A DNA stretch of 11,086 nucleotides from CAZCAC01 sp964496575. Its GTDB lineage: Bacteria > Planctomycetota > UBA1135 > GCA-002686595. Under the pieces are notes generated by a model. That model made no database searches. It had not been told where the DNA came from and saw only the letters and a list, made by a program, of their open reading frames with translations. Of the stretch, positions 1 to 6,859 are shown one piece after another. Every line of letters starts with the position of its first letter. Position 1 is the first letter of the stretch. The DNA lies in assembly GCA_964496575.1 (NCBI GenBank), contig CAZCAC010000194.1, positions 1-11,086 of the forward strand, in the 5' to 3' direction. The translations under genes were made by a program, and so were the position numbers.

Positions 1-1036
1 CGAAGACGTACTCCCGCGGCGGCGCGGTCCCGAAGAGGAAGTCGCGGCCCTCCATCCACTCCGGTGGTTCCGCGCCACAAGCGACCAGCGTCGTCGCCGC
101 GAGGTCGATCGAGCTGACCAGCTCCTCGCGCACCCTGGCCTCGACTCCCGGCCCCACCGCGATCAGCGGGACGTGCAACCCGGTGTCGTAGCACCACTGC
201 TTGTGCCGCAGGAACGCGCGGCCGTGGTCCCCCCAGATGAAGACCAGGGTGTTCTCCGAGAGCTCTCGCTCCTCGAGCCACTCGATGACCCGTCCCACCT
301 CTGCGTCGAGCAGACCGTTCCCCTCCAGGTGGTTGGCGTTCATCCCGCGCACCTTCGGGGTGTCGGGCCAGTACGGCGGCAGCTCGAGCGATGCGGGGTC
401 GATCACGTGCCCCGTCCGCTCGGCGTAGGTGTGCGCCTTCTTGAATCCCGGCGTCTTCGGCGAGTTGAAGTCGATCAGCGCGAAGAAGGGTTCCTTCTCG
501 CGCTTCGGATCCCACTCCTCGAAGAGCTTCTCACCGCCGTCGCGGTTGAAGTTGAAGTCGGTCTTGTTCCGCCCGGTGATGGTCAGGAACTGCCCCTCCT
601 TCGCCTCCTCGTCGCTAAGGAACGCCTCGACGCCGACGCGCTGACAGGGCAGCCAGGTGGTGCGGTAGCCCGCCGCGCGCAGCAGCGTGGTGATCGGCGC
701 GTACCCCTCCGGCAGCGGCCGCGAGCTCCGGTGCTGGTGCTGGCCGATGGTCGTCGCGTAGCACCCGGTGATCAGCGCGGAACGCACCGGCGAGCAGACC
801 GGCGTGCTCACGTAGCAGTGATCGAAGCGCTGCCCCTTCGCCGCGAGACGATCGAGGTTCGGGGTGTGCACGAGCTCGTTCCCGTAACAACCGAAGTCGG
901 GCCCGCAGTCGTCGATGGTGATCCATATGACGTTGGGGCGCGGGGGTTCGGTGTCCTGCGCGGAGGCCAGAGACAGGAACGAAACGAGGAGGGCGACACC
1001 GGCCAGCAGCCGGACGATTCGGCGGGCGGATCCGAT
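1..1036 (-). CDS. Secreted Cys-type sulfatase, C-terminus cut off by window edge
   Basis: This is a sulfatase (alkaline-phosphatase fold, sulfatase S1 family) that hydrolyses sulfate esters or N-sulfates, probably of polysaccharides, outside the cytoplasm. About 345 residues are visible. Residues 5-26 form a typical signal peptide: RR, a hydrophobic stretch, then LASA before QDTEPP. Seen next are the metal-binding pair IDDCG (D42, D43), the formylglycine motif CSPVR (C81-x-P83-x-R85), and WGDHG (D270, H271) followed by RHKQW (K279), the usual metal and sulfate ligands. The DHG-x6-KQW arrangement resembles N-sulfoglucosamine-sulfohydrolase-like members; the substrate is inferred only. The frame has no ATG, GTG or TTG between an upstream stop near 1218 and the signal peptide. 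I place the start at ATC 1036, 7 nt after the preceding gene's stop, with a GAG 6 nt upstream. This start is uncertain. The gene probably shares a transcript with the pseudouridine synthase. The C-terminal part lies beyond position 1. Confidence 0.9.
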   Translation of the reverse strand, partial: MGSARRIVRLLAGVALLVSFLSLASAQDTEPPRPNVIWITIDDCGPDFGCYGNELVHTPNLDRLAAKGQRFDHCYVSTPVCSPVRSALITGCYATTIGQHQHRSSRPLPEGYAPITTLLRAAGYRTTWLPCQRVGVEAFLSDEEAKEGQFLTITGRNKTDFNFNRDGGEKLFEEWDPKREKEPFFALIDFNSPKTPGFKKAHTYAERTGHVIDPASLELPPYWPDTPKVRGMNANHLEGNGLLDAEVGRVIEWLEERELSENTLVFIWGDHGRAFLRHKQWCYDTGLHVPLIAVGPGVEARVREELVSSIDLAATTLVACGAEPPEWMEGRDFLFGTAPPREYVF

Positions 1037-1043
1037 CGTGGGC

Positions 1044-2114
1044 TCAGACGTCGAGCAGCTCTCGACCGGAGAGGTACTCGCGCAGATCCGCGGGCAAGGG
1101 AGAGACCACCTCGACCGGATCGCCGGTGACCGAGGAAGTGAAGACCAGACGGTGACTGTGCAACGCGTGGTGCGGCAGCTCGAGGGAGTGCAGATCCTCG
1201 GCGGTCAGGAGGCCGTCGGCGTGCTTCTTGAAGTAGGCATCGTCGCGCCCGTACAGCTTGTCCCCCACGATCGGGTGGCCGATCGCCGAGAGGTGCACTC
1301 GAATCTGGTGCTGGCGCCCCGTGTGGATGCGACAGGAGAGCAGGGAGACCTCTCCGTGGCAGCGCAGGAGCTTCCACTCCGTGCGGCACGGCAGACCGTC
1401 CGCGGCCACGGTCATCTTCAGCCGGATGTCGCTCGAGTGCGACGGGCGCATCGGGTAGTCGATCTCCCCGGCACTCCCACCGGGCCGGCCGTGCACGATC
1501 GCGAGGTACTCCTTTTCCACTCGCCGCTGCTCGAACTGCGTCGCCAGCTTCCGGTGTGCCTGCGGGTTCTTGGCGATCAGCACGATCCCGCTCGTCTCGC
1601 GATCGATGCGATGGCACAGGCGCGGCGCGACCCCGTGCTCGAGGTGGGTCTCCCGGTAGCTGACGTGCACGCGCTGGATCAGCGTGTCGTTGTGGTGACG
1701 ACCGGTCGGGTGTACCGGCAGCCCCGCCGGCTTGTCGACCGCCAGCGAGTCGCGATCCTCGTGCAGGACCACGAGCTCTTCCCCGGTGTCCTCCGGCACC
1801 GGCAGGCGCTGCTCGGGAGGGATGACGATCACGATCCGCGAGCCGTGGTGCAGCCGGCGACCGGGACGGCGTTCCTTCTTGAGCTCGCCGGTCCCCGCCG
1901 GGTGGTCGGGCGTGCTCGCGTCGACCAGCACCCAGCCGTCCTTCACCAGCCGCTGGATCGAGGTCCGCGAGCGCCACTTCAGGTGCCGGCCGAGGAAGCT
2001 GTCCAGCCGGATGTTCACGTCCGCGCGTCGCATCCCCAGCGAGCTCGCGGTGACCTCGAGCTCGACTCGCTCGGGGGGTTCGTTCAGATCTCGGTCGGCT
2101 GGAAAGAGGCCCAT
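1044..2114 (-). CDS. RluA/RluD-family pseudouridine synthase
   Basis: This enzyme isomerises specific uridines to pseudouridine in 23S rRNA or another stable RNA, in the cytoplasm. It has 356 residues. An S4 RNA-binding domain lies at about residues 34-100 (VNIRLDSFL onward), and the catalytic domain follows from about 115. The family signature HRIDRETSG is at 168-176, with catalytic Asp171. The conserved RIHTGRQHQIRVHL block is at 262-275, followed by GHPIVGDKLYG. Length and domain order fit the RluA/RluC/RluD subfamily; which uridine is modified cannot be read from the sequence. The ATG at 2114 has no clear Shine-Dalgarno sequence. It is preferred because the residues after it (ERVELEVTASSLG) look like the usual run-up to the S4 domain; an internal ATG at residue 28 is the alternative. 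The stop is 7 nt before the likely sulfatase start, which suggests an operon. Confidence 0.93.
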   Translation of the reverse strand: MGLFPADRDLNEPPERVELEVTASSLGMRRADVNIRLDSFLGRHLKWRSRTSIQRLVKDGWVLVDASTPDHPAGTGELKKERRPGRRLHHGSRIVIVIPPEQRLPVPEDTGEELVVLHEDRDSLAVDKPAGLPVHPTGRHHNDTLIQRVHVSYRETHLEHGVAPRLCHRIDRETSGIVLIAKNPQAHRKLATQFEQRRVEKEYLAIVHGRPGGSAGEIDYPMRPSHSSDIRLKMTVAADGLPCRTEWKLLRCHGEVSLLSCRIHTGRQHQIRVHLSAIGHPIVGDKLYGRDDAYFKKHADGLLTAEDLHSLELPHHALHSHRLVFTSSVTGDPVEVVSPLPADLREYLSGRELLDV

Positions 2115-2122
2115 GGCGCGGG

Positions 2123-2140
2123 GCGTCGGGGCGGCGACGC
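2123..2140 (-). other. Small hairpin just upstream of the pseudouridine synthase start
   Basis: The minus strand reads GCGTCG, a 6-nt loop, then CGACGC, a perfect 6-bp stem ending 8 nt before the ATG at 2114. It occupies the place where a ribosome binding site would be expected. It could modulate initiation, or simply reflect the high GC content. Confidence 0.3.
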
Positions 2141-2147
2141 TCCCCTC

Positions 2148-2153
2148 ACTATA
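2148..2153 (-). promoter_or_regulatory. Possible -10 box for the pseudouridine synthase gene
   Basis: TATAGT on the minus strand (inside TTATAGTGAGG) is the only AT-rich hexamer in the 138-bp gap after rpsU. It would start a transcript about 27 nt before the ATG at 2114. No good -35 box is seen 16-18 nt upstream; that position falls inside the hairpin at 2173-2202. Support is weak. Confidence 0.28.
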
Positions 2154-2172
2154 ACCCCTCCCCCAAATGCGA

Positions 2173-2202
2173 CCGATCCCACCCCCGAAAGGGCGGGATC
2201 GG
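2173..2202 (-). terminator. Hairpin downstream of rpsU, likely terminator
   Basis: Two 12-nt arms (minus strand CCGATCCCGCCC and GGGTGGGATCGG) pair completely with one G-U pair around a 6-nt loop. The hairpin lies 50 nt after the rpsU stop and before the putative -10 box of the next gene. No U-run follows, so it may be a hairpin-only terminator, an attenuator or an RNA 3'-end stabiliser rather than a canonical intrinsic terminator. Confidence 0.5.
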
Positions 2203-2252
2203 CGTGTCCAGGGGCCGCCTGCGGGGGCGGGAGCGCTATCGGAATCCGCTGC

Positions 2253-2762
2253 TCAGGACTCCTGCGTGGTCGTGGTGGTAGCCGTGGCGACCTTCTCGGC
2301 CGCGGGCTTCGCCGGAGCGGCCGCGGAAGTCGACGCCGGCCTGGTGCTCGGCACTTCACCCCTCGAGGCGAAGCCGCCGCCGGCGGGACGCGAATCGCTG
2401 CTGTCCTCGCCCCCCTGGCCACCACCCTGCGAGCCGTAGCGACGCACGGTGCGGCGGGCGCGGCGAGCGCGGTTGGGCCGAGCGTTGCGGCCGCGGAAAT
2501 TGGGGTCGTTGCGGCGCGCGGCCTTCAGCACGGTGCGCAGGCGCTCCCGGCGTTCCCGGCGGCGCTTGTCCGAGCGCTTCTCGTGCCACGTGTGGGACTT
2601 GAAGAGGCGGAAGATGCCGCTGTAGTTGCACTGCCGCTTGAAGCGACGGAGTGCGGACTCGAGGGACTCGTTGGGGCGAACCTGGACCTTGATCAAAGCG
2701 CTGCTCTCTGGTTTGTTGAAGCGTGTCGTTCCCGCTGGCGTGAGTTCCAGGGCGATGACCAT
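2253..2762 (-). CDS. rpsU: 30S ribosomal protein bS21 with long N- and C-terminal extensions
   Basis: bS21 binds the 30S platform next to the 3' end of 16S rRNA and helps mRNA selection. The core at about residues 23-85 shows the family pattern: IKVQVRPNESLESALRRFKR, then the basic EKRSDKRRRERRERL. Family members are usually about 55-75 residues; this one is 169. It has a 22-residue N-terminal extension and an 84-residue tail: Arg-rich (about 90-108), then Gly/Ser-rich, then Ala/Pro/Thr-rich ending in a Thr run before QES. The tail is probably disordered. ATG 2762 is chosen because AGGGAG lies 4 nt upstream. A TTG at 2696, just before IKVQV, would give a standard N-terminus and is the alternative start. 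A hairpin leader (2792-2816) precedes the gene and a terminator-like hairpin follows. Confidence 0.9.
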   Translation of the reverse strand: MVIALELTPAGTTRFNKPESSALIKVQVRPNESLESALRRFKRQCNYSGIFRLFKSHTWHEKRSDKRRRERRERLRTVLKAARRNDPNFRGRNARPNRARRARRTVRRYGSQGGGQGGEDSSDSRPAGGGFASRGEVPSTRPASTSAAAPAKPAAEKVATATTTTTQES

Positions 2763-2791
2763 GGAACTCCCTGGACGTGCAACCACATCGG

Positions 2792-2816
2792 GCCACCTGC
2801 CGTCCGGCCAGGTGGC
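2792..2816 (-). promoter_or_regulatory. Hairpin in the rpsU 5' leader
   Basis: The minus strand has GCCACCTG and CAGGTGGC, a perfect 8-bp stem around 9 nt, extendable by a G-U pair. It lies between the putative rpsU -10 box and the AGGGAG ribosome binding site, so it would be in the 5' UTR, about 30 nt before the start codon. Ribosomal-protein genes often carry structured autoregulatory leaders; that role is inferred here. It does not match any leader family I can name. Confidence 0.45.
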
Positions 2817-2840
2817 TCCTCGACGTGAATTGGGCCGAAA

Positions 2841-2869
2841 AGAATAGCGCCGAAACGGACACCCGGGAA
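2841..2869 (-). promoter_or_regulatory. Possible rpsU promoter
   Basis: The minus strand has TATTCT at 2846-2841 as a -10 candidate. A poor -35 (TTCCCG, 2869-2864) lies 17 nt upstream. It would give a leader of roughly 70 nt containing the hairpin at 2792-2816. The surrounding 2763-2912 gap separates divergent rpsU and recD2; I see no convincing promoter for recD2 in it. Confidence 0.33.
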
Positions 2870-2912
2870 GGCTCGGCTGGAATTTGAGTCTCGCCCCTGC
2901 GATCCTGACGCG

Positions 2913-5195
2913 GTGGCCGAGCACGAGAGGAACCCCGACTCGAGCGACGAGCGGGCCGCGGGCGGCGACCGGCGGACCCTCTCGGGGACCATCGAGCGCG
3001 TCACCTACAGTGACGAGGAGTCGCTGTACTCGGTCCTAAAGCTGGCCCCTGAAGGGGGTTATGACTCCGACGGTGAGACCCTGTTCGAGCTCGGGCGGGT
3101 GACCGCGGTGGGCAAGGCGTCCGGTCCGGCCACCGGCCTGCGGGTGCGGCTGACCGGGCACTGGGAAGACCACCCCACGCACGGCCGGCAGTTCGCCTTC
3201 CAGACCTTCGAGGTGTTGCCCCCCACCACCACCCGGGGGCTGGCGCGCTACCTCGCCTCGAGCACCTTCCAGGGGATCGGCGAGAAGCTGGCCCGGCGGA
3301 TCGTCGACAAGCTCGGCCCGGAGGCGCTGGAGACGATTCGCGACGACCCCGCGGCGCTTGAAGGGATCCGCGGCCTGCGCGCGGACGTCGCGGCCAGGCT
3401 GGTCGAGACGGTACGGCTGGAGATCGGCTCGCACCTGGTGCACGCCTTCCTGCGCGGGCTCGAGCTGGGGCCGTGGCAGACCGCGGCGATCGTCGAGAAG
3501 CTCGGCCTCGAGACCGAGGAGCGGGTGCGGCAGGATCCCTACCAGCTCGCCGGGGTGGTGCGCGGGATCGGCTTCGGGACCGCGGACCGGGTGGCCGCCG
3601 CGCTGGGGATCGGGCGTGACGACCCGCGGCGGGCGCGGGCCGGACTCCTGCACGCCTTGCGCGAGGCGGCGGACCAGGGGCACTGCCTGCAGCCGCGGGG
3701 GGTGCTGCTCCGCGAAGCCTCCGAGTTTCTCGGGGACGAGATCGATCCCGAGGCGCTGGGAGTGGCGCTCGACGAGCTCGAGCGCGAACGACGGGTGAGC
3801 ATCGAGCCCCCCGCGCGCGAGGATGGAGCGGAGGTCGATCCCGAGGACGATCGCGTCTACCTGCCGCAGTACGCGCACTGCGAGGAGACGCTGGCGCGCA
3901 ACCTCGCCGCCCTGATGAAGGCCGCGCGTCCCGCCCGGCGCGTTGGCGATCGAGCCTTCGCCGCCGCCGAGAAACGCGCGGGGATCGAGCTGCACCCCGA
4001 CCAGCGCGAGGCGGTGCTGGGGCTCTCGAGCACGCCGGTGGGTCTGCTCACCGGCGGCCCGGGAGTCGGCAAGACCACCATCGTGCGCCTGATCGTCTCG
4101 CTAGCCGAGGGCGCGGGCGCGAGAGTCGCGCTCGCCTCGCCCACGGGGCGTGCCGCCAAGCGACTCTCCGAGGCGACCGGACGCGCGGCGAAGACGATTC
4201 ACCGCCTGCTCGGCTTCAACCCGGCCGAGGGAGGTTTCGAACGCGGCTACGACCTGCCGCTGGAAGAGGATCTGGTGATCGTCGACGAGATCTCGATGCT
4301 CGATCTGATCCTCGGTCACCACCTGGTGAAGGCGATCGAGCCGCCAACGCGCATCCTGTTCGTCGGCGACCCCGATCAGCTGCCCTCCGTCGGCGCCGGC
4401 AACGTGCTCGCCGACCTGATCGATTCGAAGGTGATCCCGACCTTCCGCCTGAGTCGGATCTACCGCCAGGAACGGGGCAGCTTGATCGTGAACAACGCGC
4501 ACCACCTGCTCGCCGGCGAGGAGTTCGAGCTCCCTCCACGTGGTGACCGTGAGGGGGACTTCTACTTCTTCCCCGTCGAGGAGGCCGTGGCGACCGCGGA
4601 TCGCGTCATCGAGGTTGTGACCAGGCGCATTCCCGAGACCTTCGGCCTGGAGTGGATCTCCGACGTGCAGGTGATCGCGCCGATGTACCGCGGCCCCTGC
4701 GGCGTGGACGCATTGAACGAGCGCCTGCGCGAGGCGCAAGGGGTCGGTGGTCTCGAGATCACGCGCGGCGATCGGACCTGGCGCGTCGGTGACCGGGTCA
4801 TCCACACGCGCAATGACTACGAGCGCCAGGTGTTCAACGGCGACATGGGGCGGATCGTCTCGGTCGACCCGAGTGCGGGGATCACCGTCGCCTTCCCGGA
4901 GCGCGACCTGCCGTACAAGATGTCCGAGCTCTCCGACCTGCAGCCGGCCTTCGCGATCACCGTGCACCGTTCGCAGGGCGGCGAGTTCCCCGCGGTGGTG
5001 ATTCCGCTGGTCACGCAGCACTACGTGATGCTGCAGCGCAATTTGCTCTACACCGCGATCACGCGGGCCCGGCGACTGGTGGTGCTGGTCGGTTCCCGGC
5101 GCGCCGTCCAGCTGGCCGTGGACAACGATCGACAGAGCCGGAGAGAGTCCGCGCTCGACGAGAAGTTGCGCCTGGCGCTGGCACTCGGCGATTGA
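2913..5195 (+). CDS. recD2: RecD2-type ATP-dependent DNA helicase (SF1B)
   Basis: RecD2 is a 5'-to-3' DNA helicase that works without RecBC, linked to replication-fork repair and recombination. At 760 residues it has the usual family length. The N-terminal OB-like part begins at about 23 (LSGTIERVTYSDEESLYSVL). Helix-hairpin-helix repeats follow at about 125-240 (FQGIGEKLARRIVDKLG; GIGFGTADRVAAALGI). Helicase motifs are all present: Walker A GGPGVGKT (381-388, K387), motif Ia SPTGRAAKRL, Walker B VDEISMLD (D458, E459), motif III FVGDPDQLPSVGAG, the ITVHRSQGGEF block, and motif VI YTAITRARR (about 713-721). No RecB or RecC genes are nearby. The start is GTG 2913, chosen because it leaves a typical short N-terminus; no Shine-Dalgarno sequence is visible. 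The gene is alone on its strand, divergent from rpsU and convergent with rarA, and is followed by a strong hairpin. Confidence 0.95.
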   Translation: MAEHERNPDSSDERAAGGDRRTLSGTIERVTYSDEESLYSVLKLAPEGGYDSDGETLFELGRVTAVGKASGPATGLRVRLTGHWEDHPTHGRQFAFQTFEVLPPTTTRGLARYLASSTFQGIGEKLARRIVDKLGPEALETIRDDPAALEGIRGLRADVAARLVETVRLEIGSHLVHAFLRGLELGPWQTAAIVEKLGLETEERVRQDPYQLAGVVRGIGFGTADRVAAALGIGRDDPRRARAGLLHALREAADQGHCLQPRGVLLREASEFLGDEIDPEALGVALDELERERRVSIEPPAREDGAEVDPEDDRVYLPQYAHCEETLARNLAALMKAARPARRVGDRAFAAAEKRAGIELHPDQREAVLGLSSTPVGLLTGGPGVGKTTIVRLIVSLAEGAGARVALASPTGRAAKRLSEATGRAAKTIHRLLGFNPAEGGFERGYDLPLEEDLVIVDEISMLDLILGHHLVKAIEPPTRILFVGDPDQLPSVGAGNVLADLIDSKVIPTFRLSRIYRQERGSLIVNNAHHLLAGEEFELPPRGDREGDFYFFPVEEAVATADRVIEVVTRRIPETFGLEWISDVQVIAPMYRGPCGVDALNERLREAQGVGGLEITRGDRTWRVGDRVIHTRNDYERQVFNGDMGRIVSVDPSAGITVAFPERDLPYKMSELSDLQPAFAITVHRSQGGEFPAVVIPLVTQHYVMLQRNLLYTAITRARRLVVLVGSRRAVQLAVDNDRQSRRESALDEKLRLALALGD

Positions 5196-5207
5196 CGCCC
5201 GACTCCG

Positions 5208-5268
5208 CGTACGCAGAAACGAGAAGACCGGGCCTCGCGGCAAAGCCGTGAGGCCCGGTTGGCGTACG
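5208..5268 (+). terminator. Long nested hairpin after recD2, likely terminator
   Basis: An inner stem of 15 bp (5227-5241 with 5245-5259, one G-T wobble, loop AAA) is enclosed by a second pair of arms, CGTACGC at 5208-5214 and GCGTACG at 5262-5268. It begins 12 nt after the recD2 stop. There is no T-run on the plus strand. Because recD2 and rarA converge here, it may stop transcription from both sides. Confidence 0.6.
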
Positions 5269-5545
5269 GATCTCGAGCTCCTCGCTAGCACGACGCGAGT
5301 GCGTCTGACGGAGCATCGAGGTTGTTCGCGGTTGCGAACGAAGCACTTCTAGAGGGCGAGAAAGGCAGGAACAAGCCTTTTCCCTGCGGAATTCGGCACT
5401 TTTCTGCCAACCCTTCCTCTCTGCCGACGGTTGTCGCGACTCACGAAACCCCTTCGAAACCCCGGATTGGAGCCCGGATCTCCCCGTTTTCGAGGTTCGA
5501 GACGCGAGAGGACAAGGAGAGCAAGAACCTCCAAAACGCCCGTTT
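5269..5545. other. Gene-free, relatively AT-rich gap between recD2 and rarA
   Basis: This stretch is visibly less GC-rich than its surroundings, with many short A and T runs (GAAAAC, TTTTC). It contains a small perfect hairpin (GTTCGC/GCGAAC, 5324-5339) and the candidate rarA terminator at 5365-5387. Open frames exist on both strands, but they show no G/C third-position preference, resemble nothing I know and overlap rarA, so I do not call a gene. No tRNA fold was found. Confidence 0.5.
5365..5387 (-). terminator. Candidate terminator downstream of rarA
   Basis: On the minus strand GCAGGGAA pairs with TTCCTGC with one bulged base, and the stem is followed by CTTTCT. It lies about 160 nt after the rarA stop, rather far but the best candidate on that strand. 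Confidence 0.35.
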
Positions 5546-6859
5546 TCACCCCTTTGAAGGCGGTTTTTCGTCGTTTTCGCGTCTCGGAGCGGGCTTGAAA
5601 TAACGCCGTTTCGCGAGTGACGGTGGCAAGCATGTCATCTCTTCCACCGCCTTCGGATCGTCGTGTGCGTAACGATAGCCCTTTCCGTAGCCGGCGTTCT
5701 TCATCAGCTCCGTCGACGCGTTGCGCAGGTGAAGCGGTACCGGGTCGGCGGAGGTCTGTCGGACGTCCTCTTCCGCCTGACCCAGTGCGACGTAGATCGC
5801 GTTTGACTTTCGCGCGCGCGCCAGGTAGATCGCCGCCTGGACCAGGGCGAGCTTGCCCTCGGGATAGCCGAGGCGGTGGAACGCCTCCGCTGCATCGAGG
5901 GTGACGCGCAAGGCGTAGGGATCGGCCAGCCCCACGTCCTCGCTGGCCATGCGGATCAGGCGGCGCCCGATGTAGGTGCCGTCCTCCCCCGCCTCCATCA
6001 TGCGGGCGATCCAGTAGAGCGTCGCGTTCTCGTCGCTGTTGCGGACGCTCTTGTGCAATGCGGAGATCAGGCTGAAGTGCTCCTCGCCCGACTTGTCGTA
6101 GTGCAGCACCTTCTTCTGCAGCGCCTCACCGATTCGGTCGGCGGGGAACTCCGCGCTTTCGGGCACGAGCGCTGCGGCGGTCTCCAGCGCGGTCAACGAG
6201 CGGCGCGCGTCCCCGTCGCACGCGTGAGCGATCGTCCGCAGCACGTCGTCCGACACCTGCAGCCTTCCGCCCAGTCCGCGCTCTGCATCGGCCAGCGCAC
6301 GCTCCATCAGCTCGACCAGCTCGTCGACCGAGAGCGGCTCCAGGATCAACGTGCGCACACGCGACAGCAGGGCGGAGATCACCTCGAACGAGGGGTTCTC
6401 GGTGGTCGCCCCGATCAGCAGGATGTGACCCCGCTCGACGTACGGAAGAAACGCGTCCTGTTGCGCCTTGTTGAAGCGATGGATCTCGTCGATGAAGAGC
6501 AGGATGCGTTTCTGCTGCCTCGCGCGCCTCGCTTCCGCTTCGGCCATCACCTCGCGGATCTGCTTGATTCCAGAGAGAACCGCCGAGTAGGTGGCGAAGC
6601 TGAGGCCGCTGCGATCGGCGATCAGCCGGGCGAGCGTCGTCTTGCCCGTACCCGGAGGCCCCCAGAGGATCAGGCTCTGGCTCAATCCGCCCTCGAGCAG
6701 CGACCAGAGGATCTTGCCCTCGCCGACGAGGTGCTGCTGTCCGACGTACTCGTCGAGGGAGCGCGGCCGCATCCGATCGGCGAGCGGCGCGTCGTCAAGC
6801 ACCTCGTTCAGCGGTGGCGACTCGGGCTGGTCGGGAGTGCCGAAGAGATCACCACTCAT
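5546..6859 (-). CDS. rarA: RarA (MgsA) replication-associated AAA+ ATPase
   Basis: RarA is a clamp-loader-like AAA+ protein (Mgs1/WRNIP1 family) acting at stalled replication forks in the cytoplasm. It has 437 residues, the normal length. The N-terminal PLADRMRPRSLDEYVGQQHL (26-45) is the family signature. Walker A GPPGTGKTT is at 67-75 and Walker B IDEIHRFNKAQQD runs from 123. Sensor 1 LIGATTENPSFEV starts at 148 and SRVRT (about 166-170) carries the arginine-finger region. The C-terminal half has the tetramerisation-domain features HYDKSGEEHF, SALHKSVRNSD, and YRYAHD near the end. The tail ends in a short basic stretch (EKPPSKG). Start ATG 6859 has GGGAGG 6 nt upstream and overlaps the methyltransferase stop as ATGA, so translation is probably coupled. 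It converges on recD2, another fork-repair gene, but the two are transcribed separately. Confidence 0.95.
   Translation of the reverse strand: MSGDLFGTPDQPESPPLNEVLDDAPLADRMRPRSLDEYVGQQHLVGEGKILWSLLEGGLSQSLILWGPPGTGKTTLARLIADRSGLSFATYSAVLSGIKQIREVMAEAEARRARQQKRILLFIDEIHRFNKAQQDAFLPYVERGHILLIGATTENPSFEVISALLSRVRTLILEPLSVDELVELMERALADAERGLGGRLQVSDDVLRTIAHACDGDARRSLTALETAAALVPESAEFPADRIGEALQKKVLHYDKSGEEHFSLISALHKSVRNSDENATLYWIARMMEAGEDGTYIGRRLIRMASEDVGLADPYALRVTLDAAEAFHRLGYPEGKLALVQAAIYLARARKSNAIYVALGQAEEDVRQTSADPVPLHLRNASTELMKNAGYGKGYRYAHDDPKAVEEMTCLPPSLAKRRYFKPAPRRENDEKPPSKG

Noticed and set aside
173..1129. 318-codon plus-strand frame
   Set aside because: It is antisense to the sulfatase, which carries a signal peptide and all catalytic motifs.
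915..2828. 637-codon plus-strand open frame
   Set aside because: It lies antisense to the pseudouridine synthase and rpsU, both with clear family motifs; long antisense frames are expected at this GC content and its protein shows no recognisable domain.
4101..5291. 396-codon minus-strand open frame
   Set aside because: It is the antisense shadow of the recD2 helicase domains.
5480..5510. GGTTCGA stretch resembling a tRNA T-arm
   Set aside because: No acceptor, D or anticodon stems can be paired around it on either strand.
5322..5633. Overlapping 93- and 94-codon frames on opposite strands in the recD2/rarA gap
   Set aside because: They overlap the 3' end of rarA, have weak or no start signals, lack G/C third-position bias and encode no recognisable domain.
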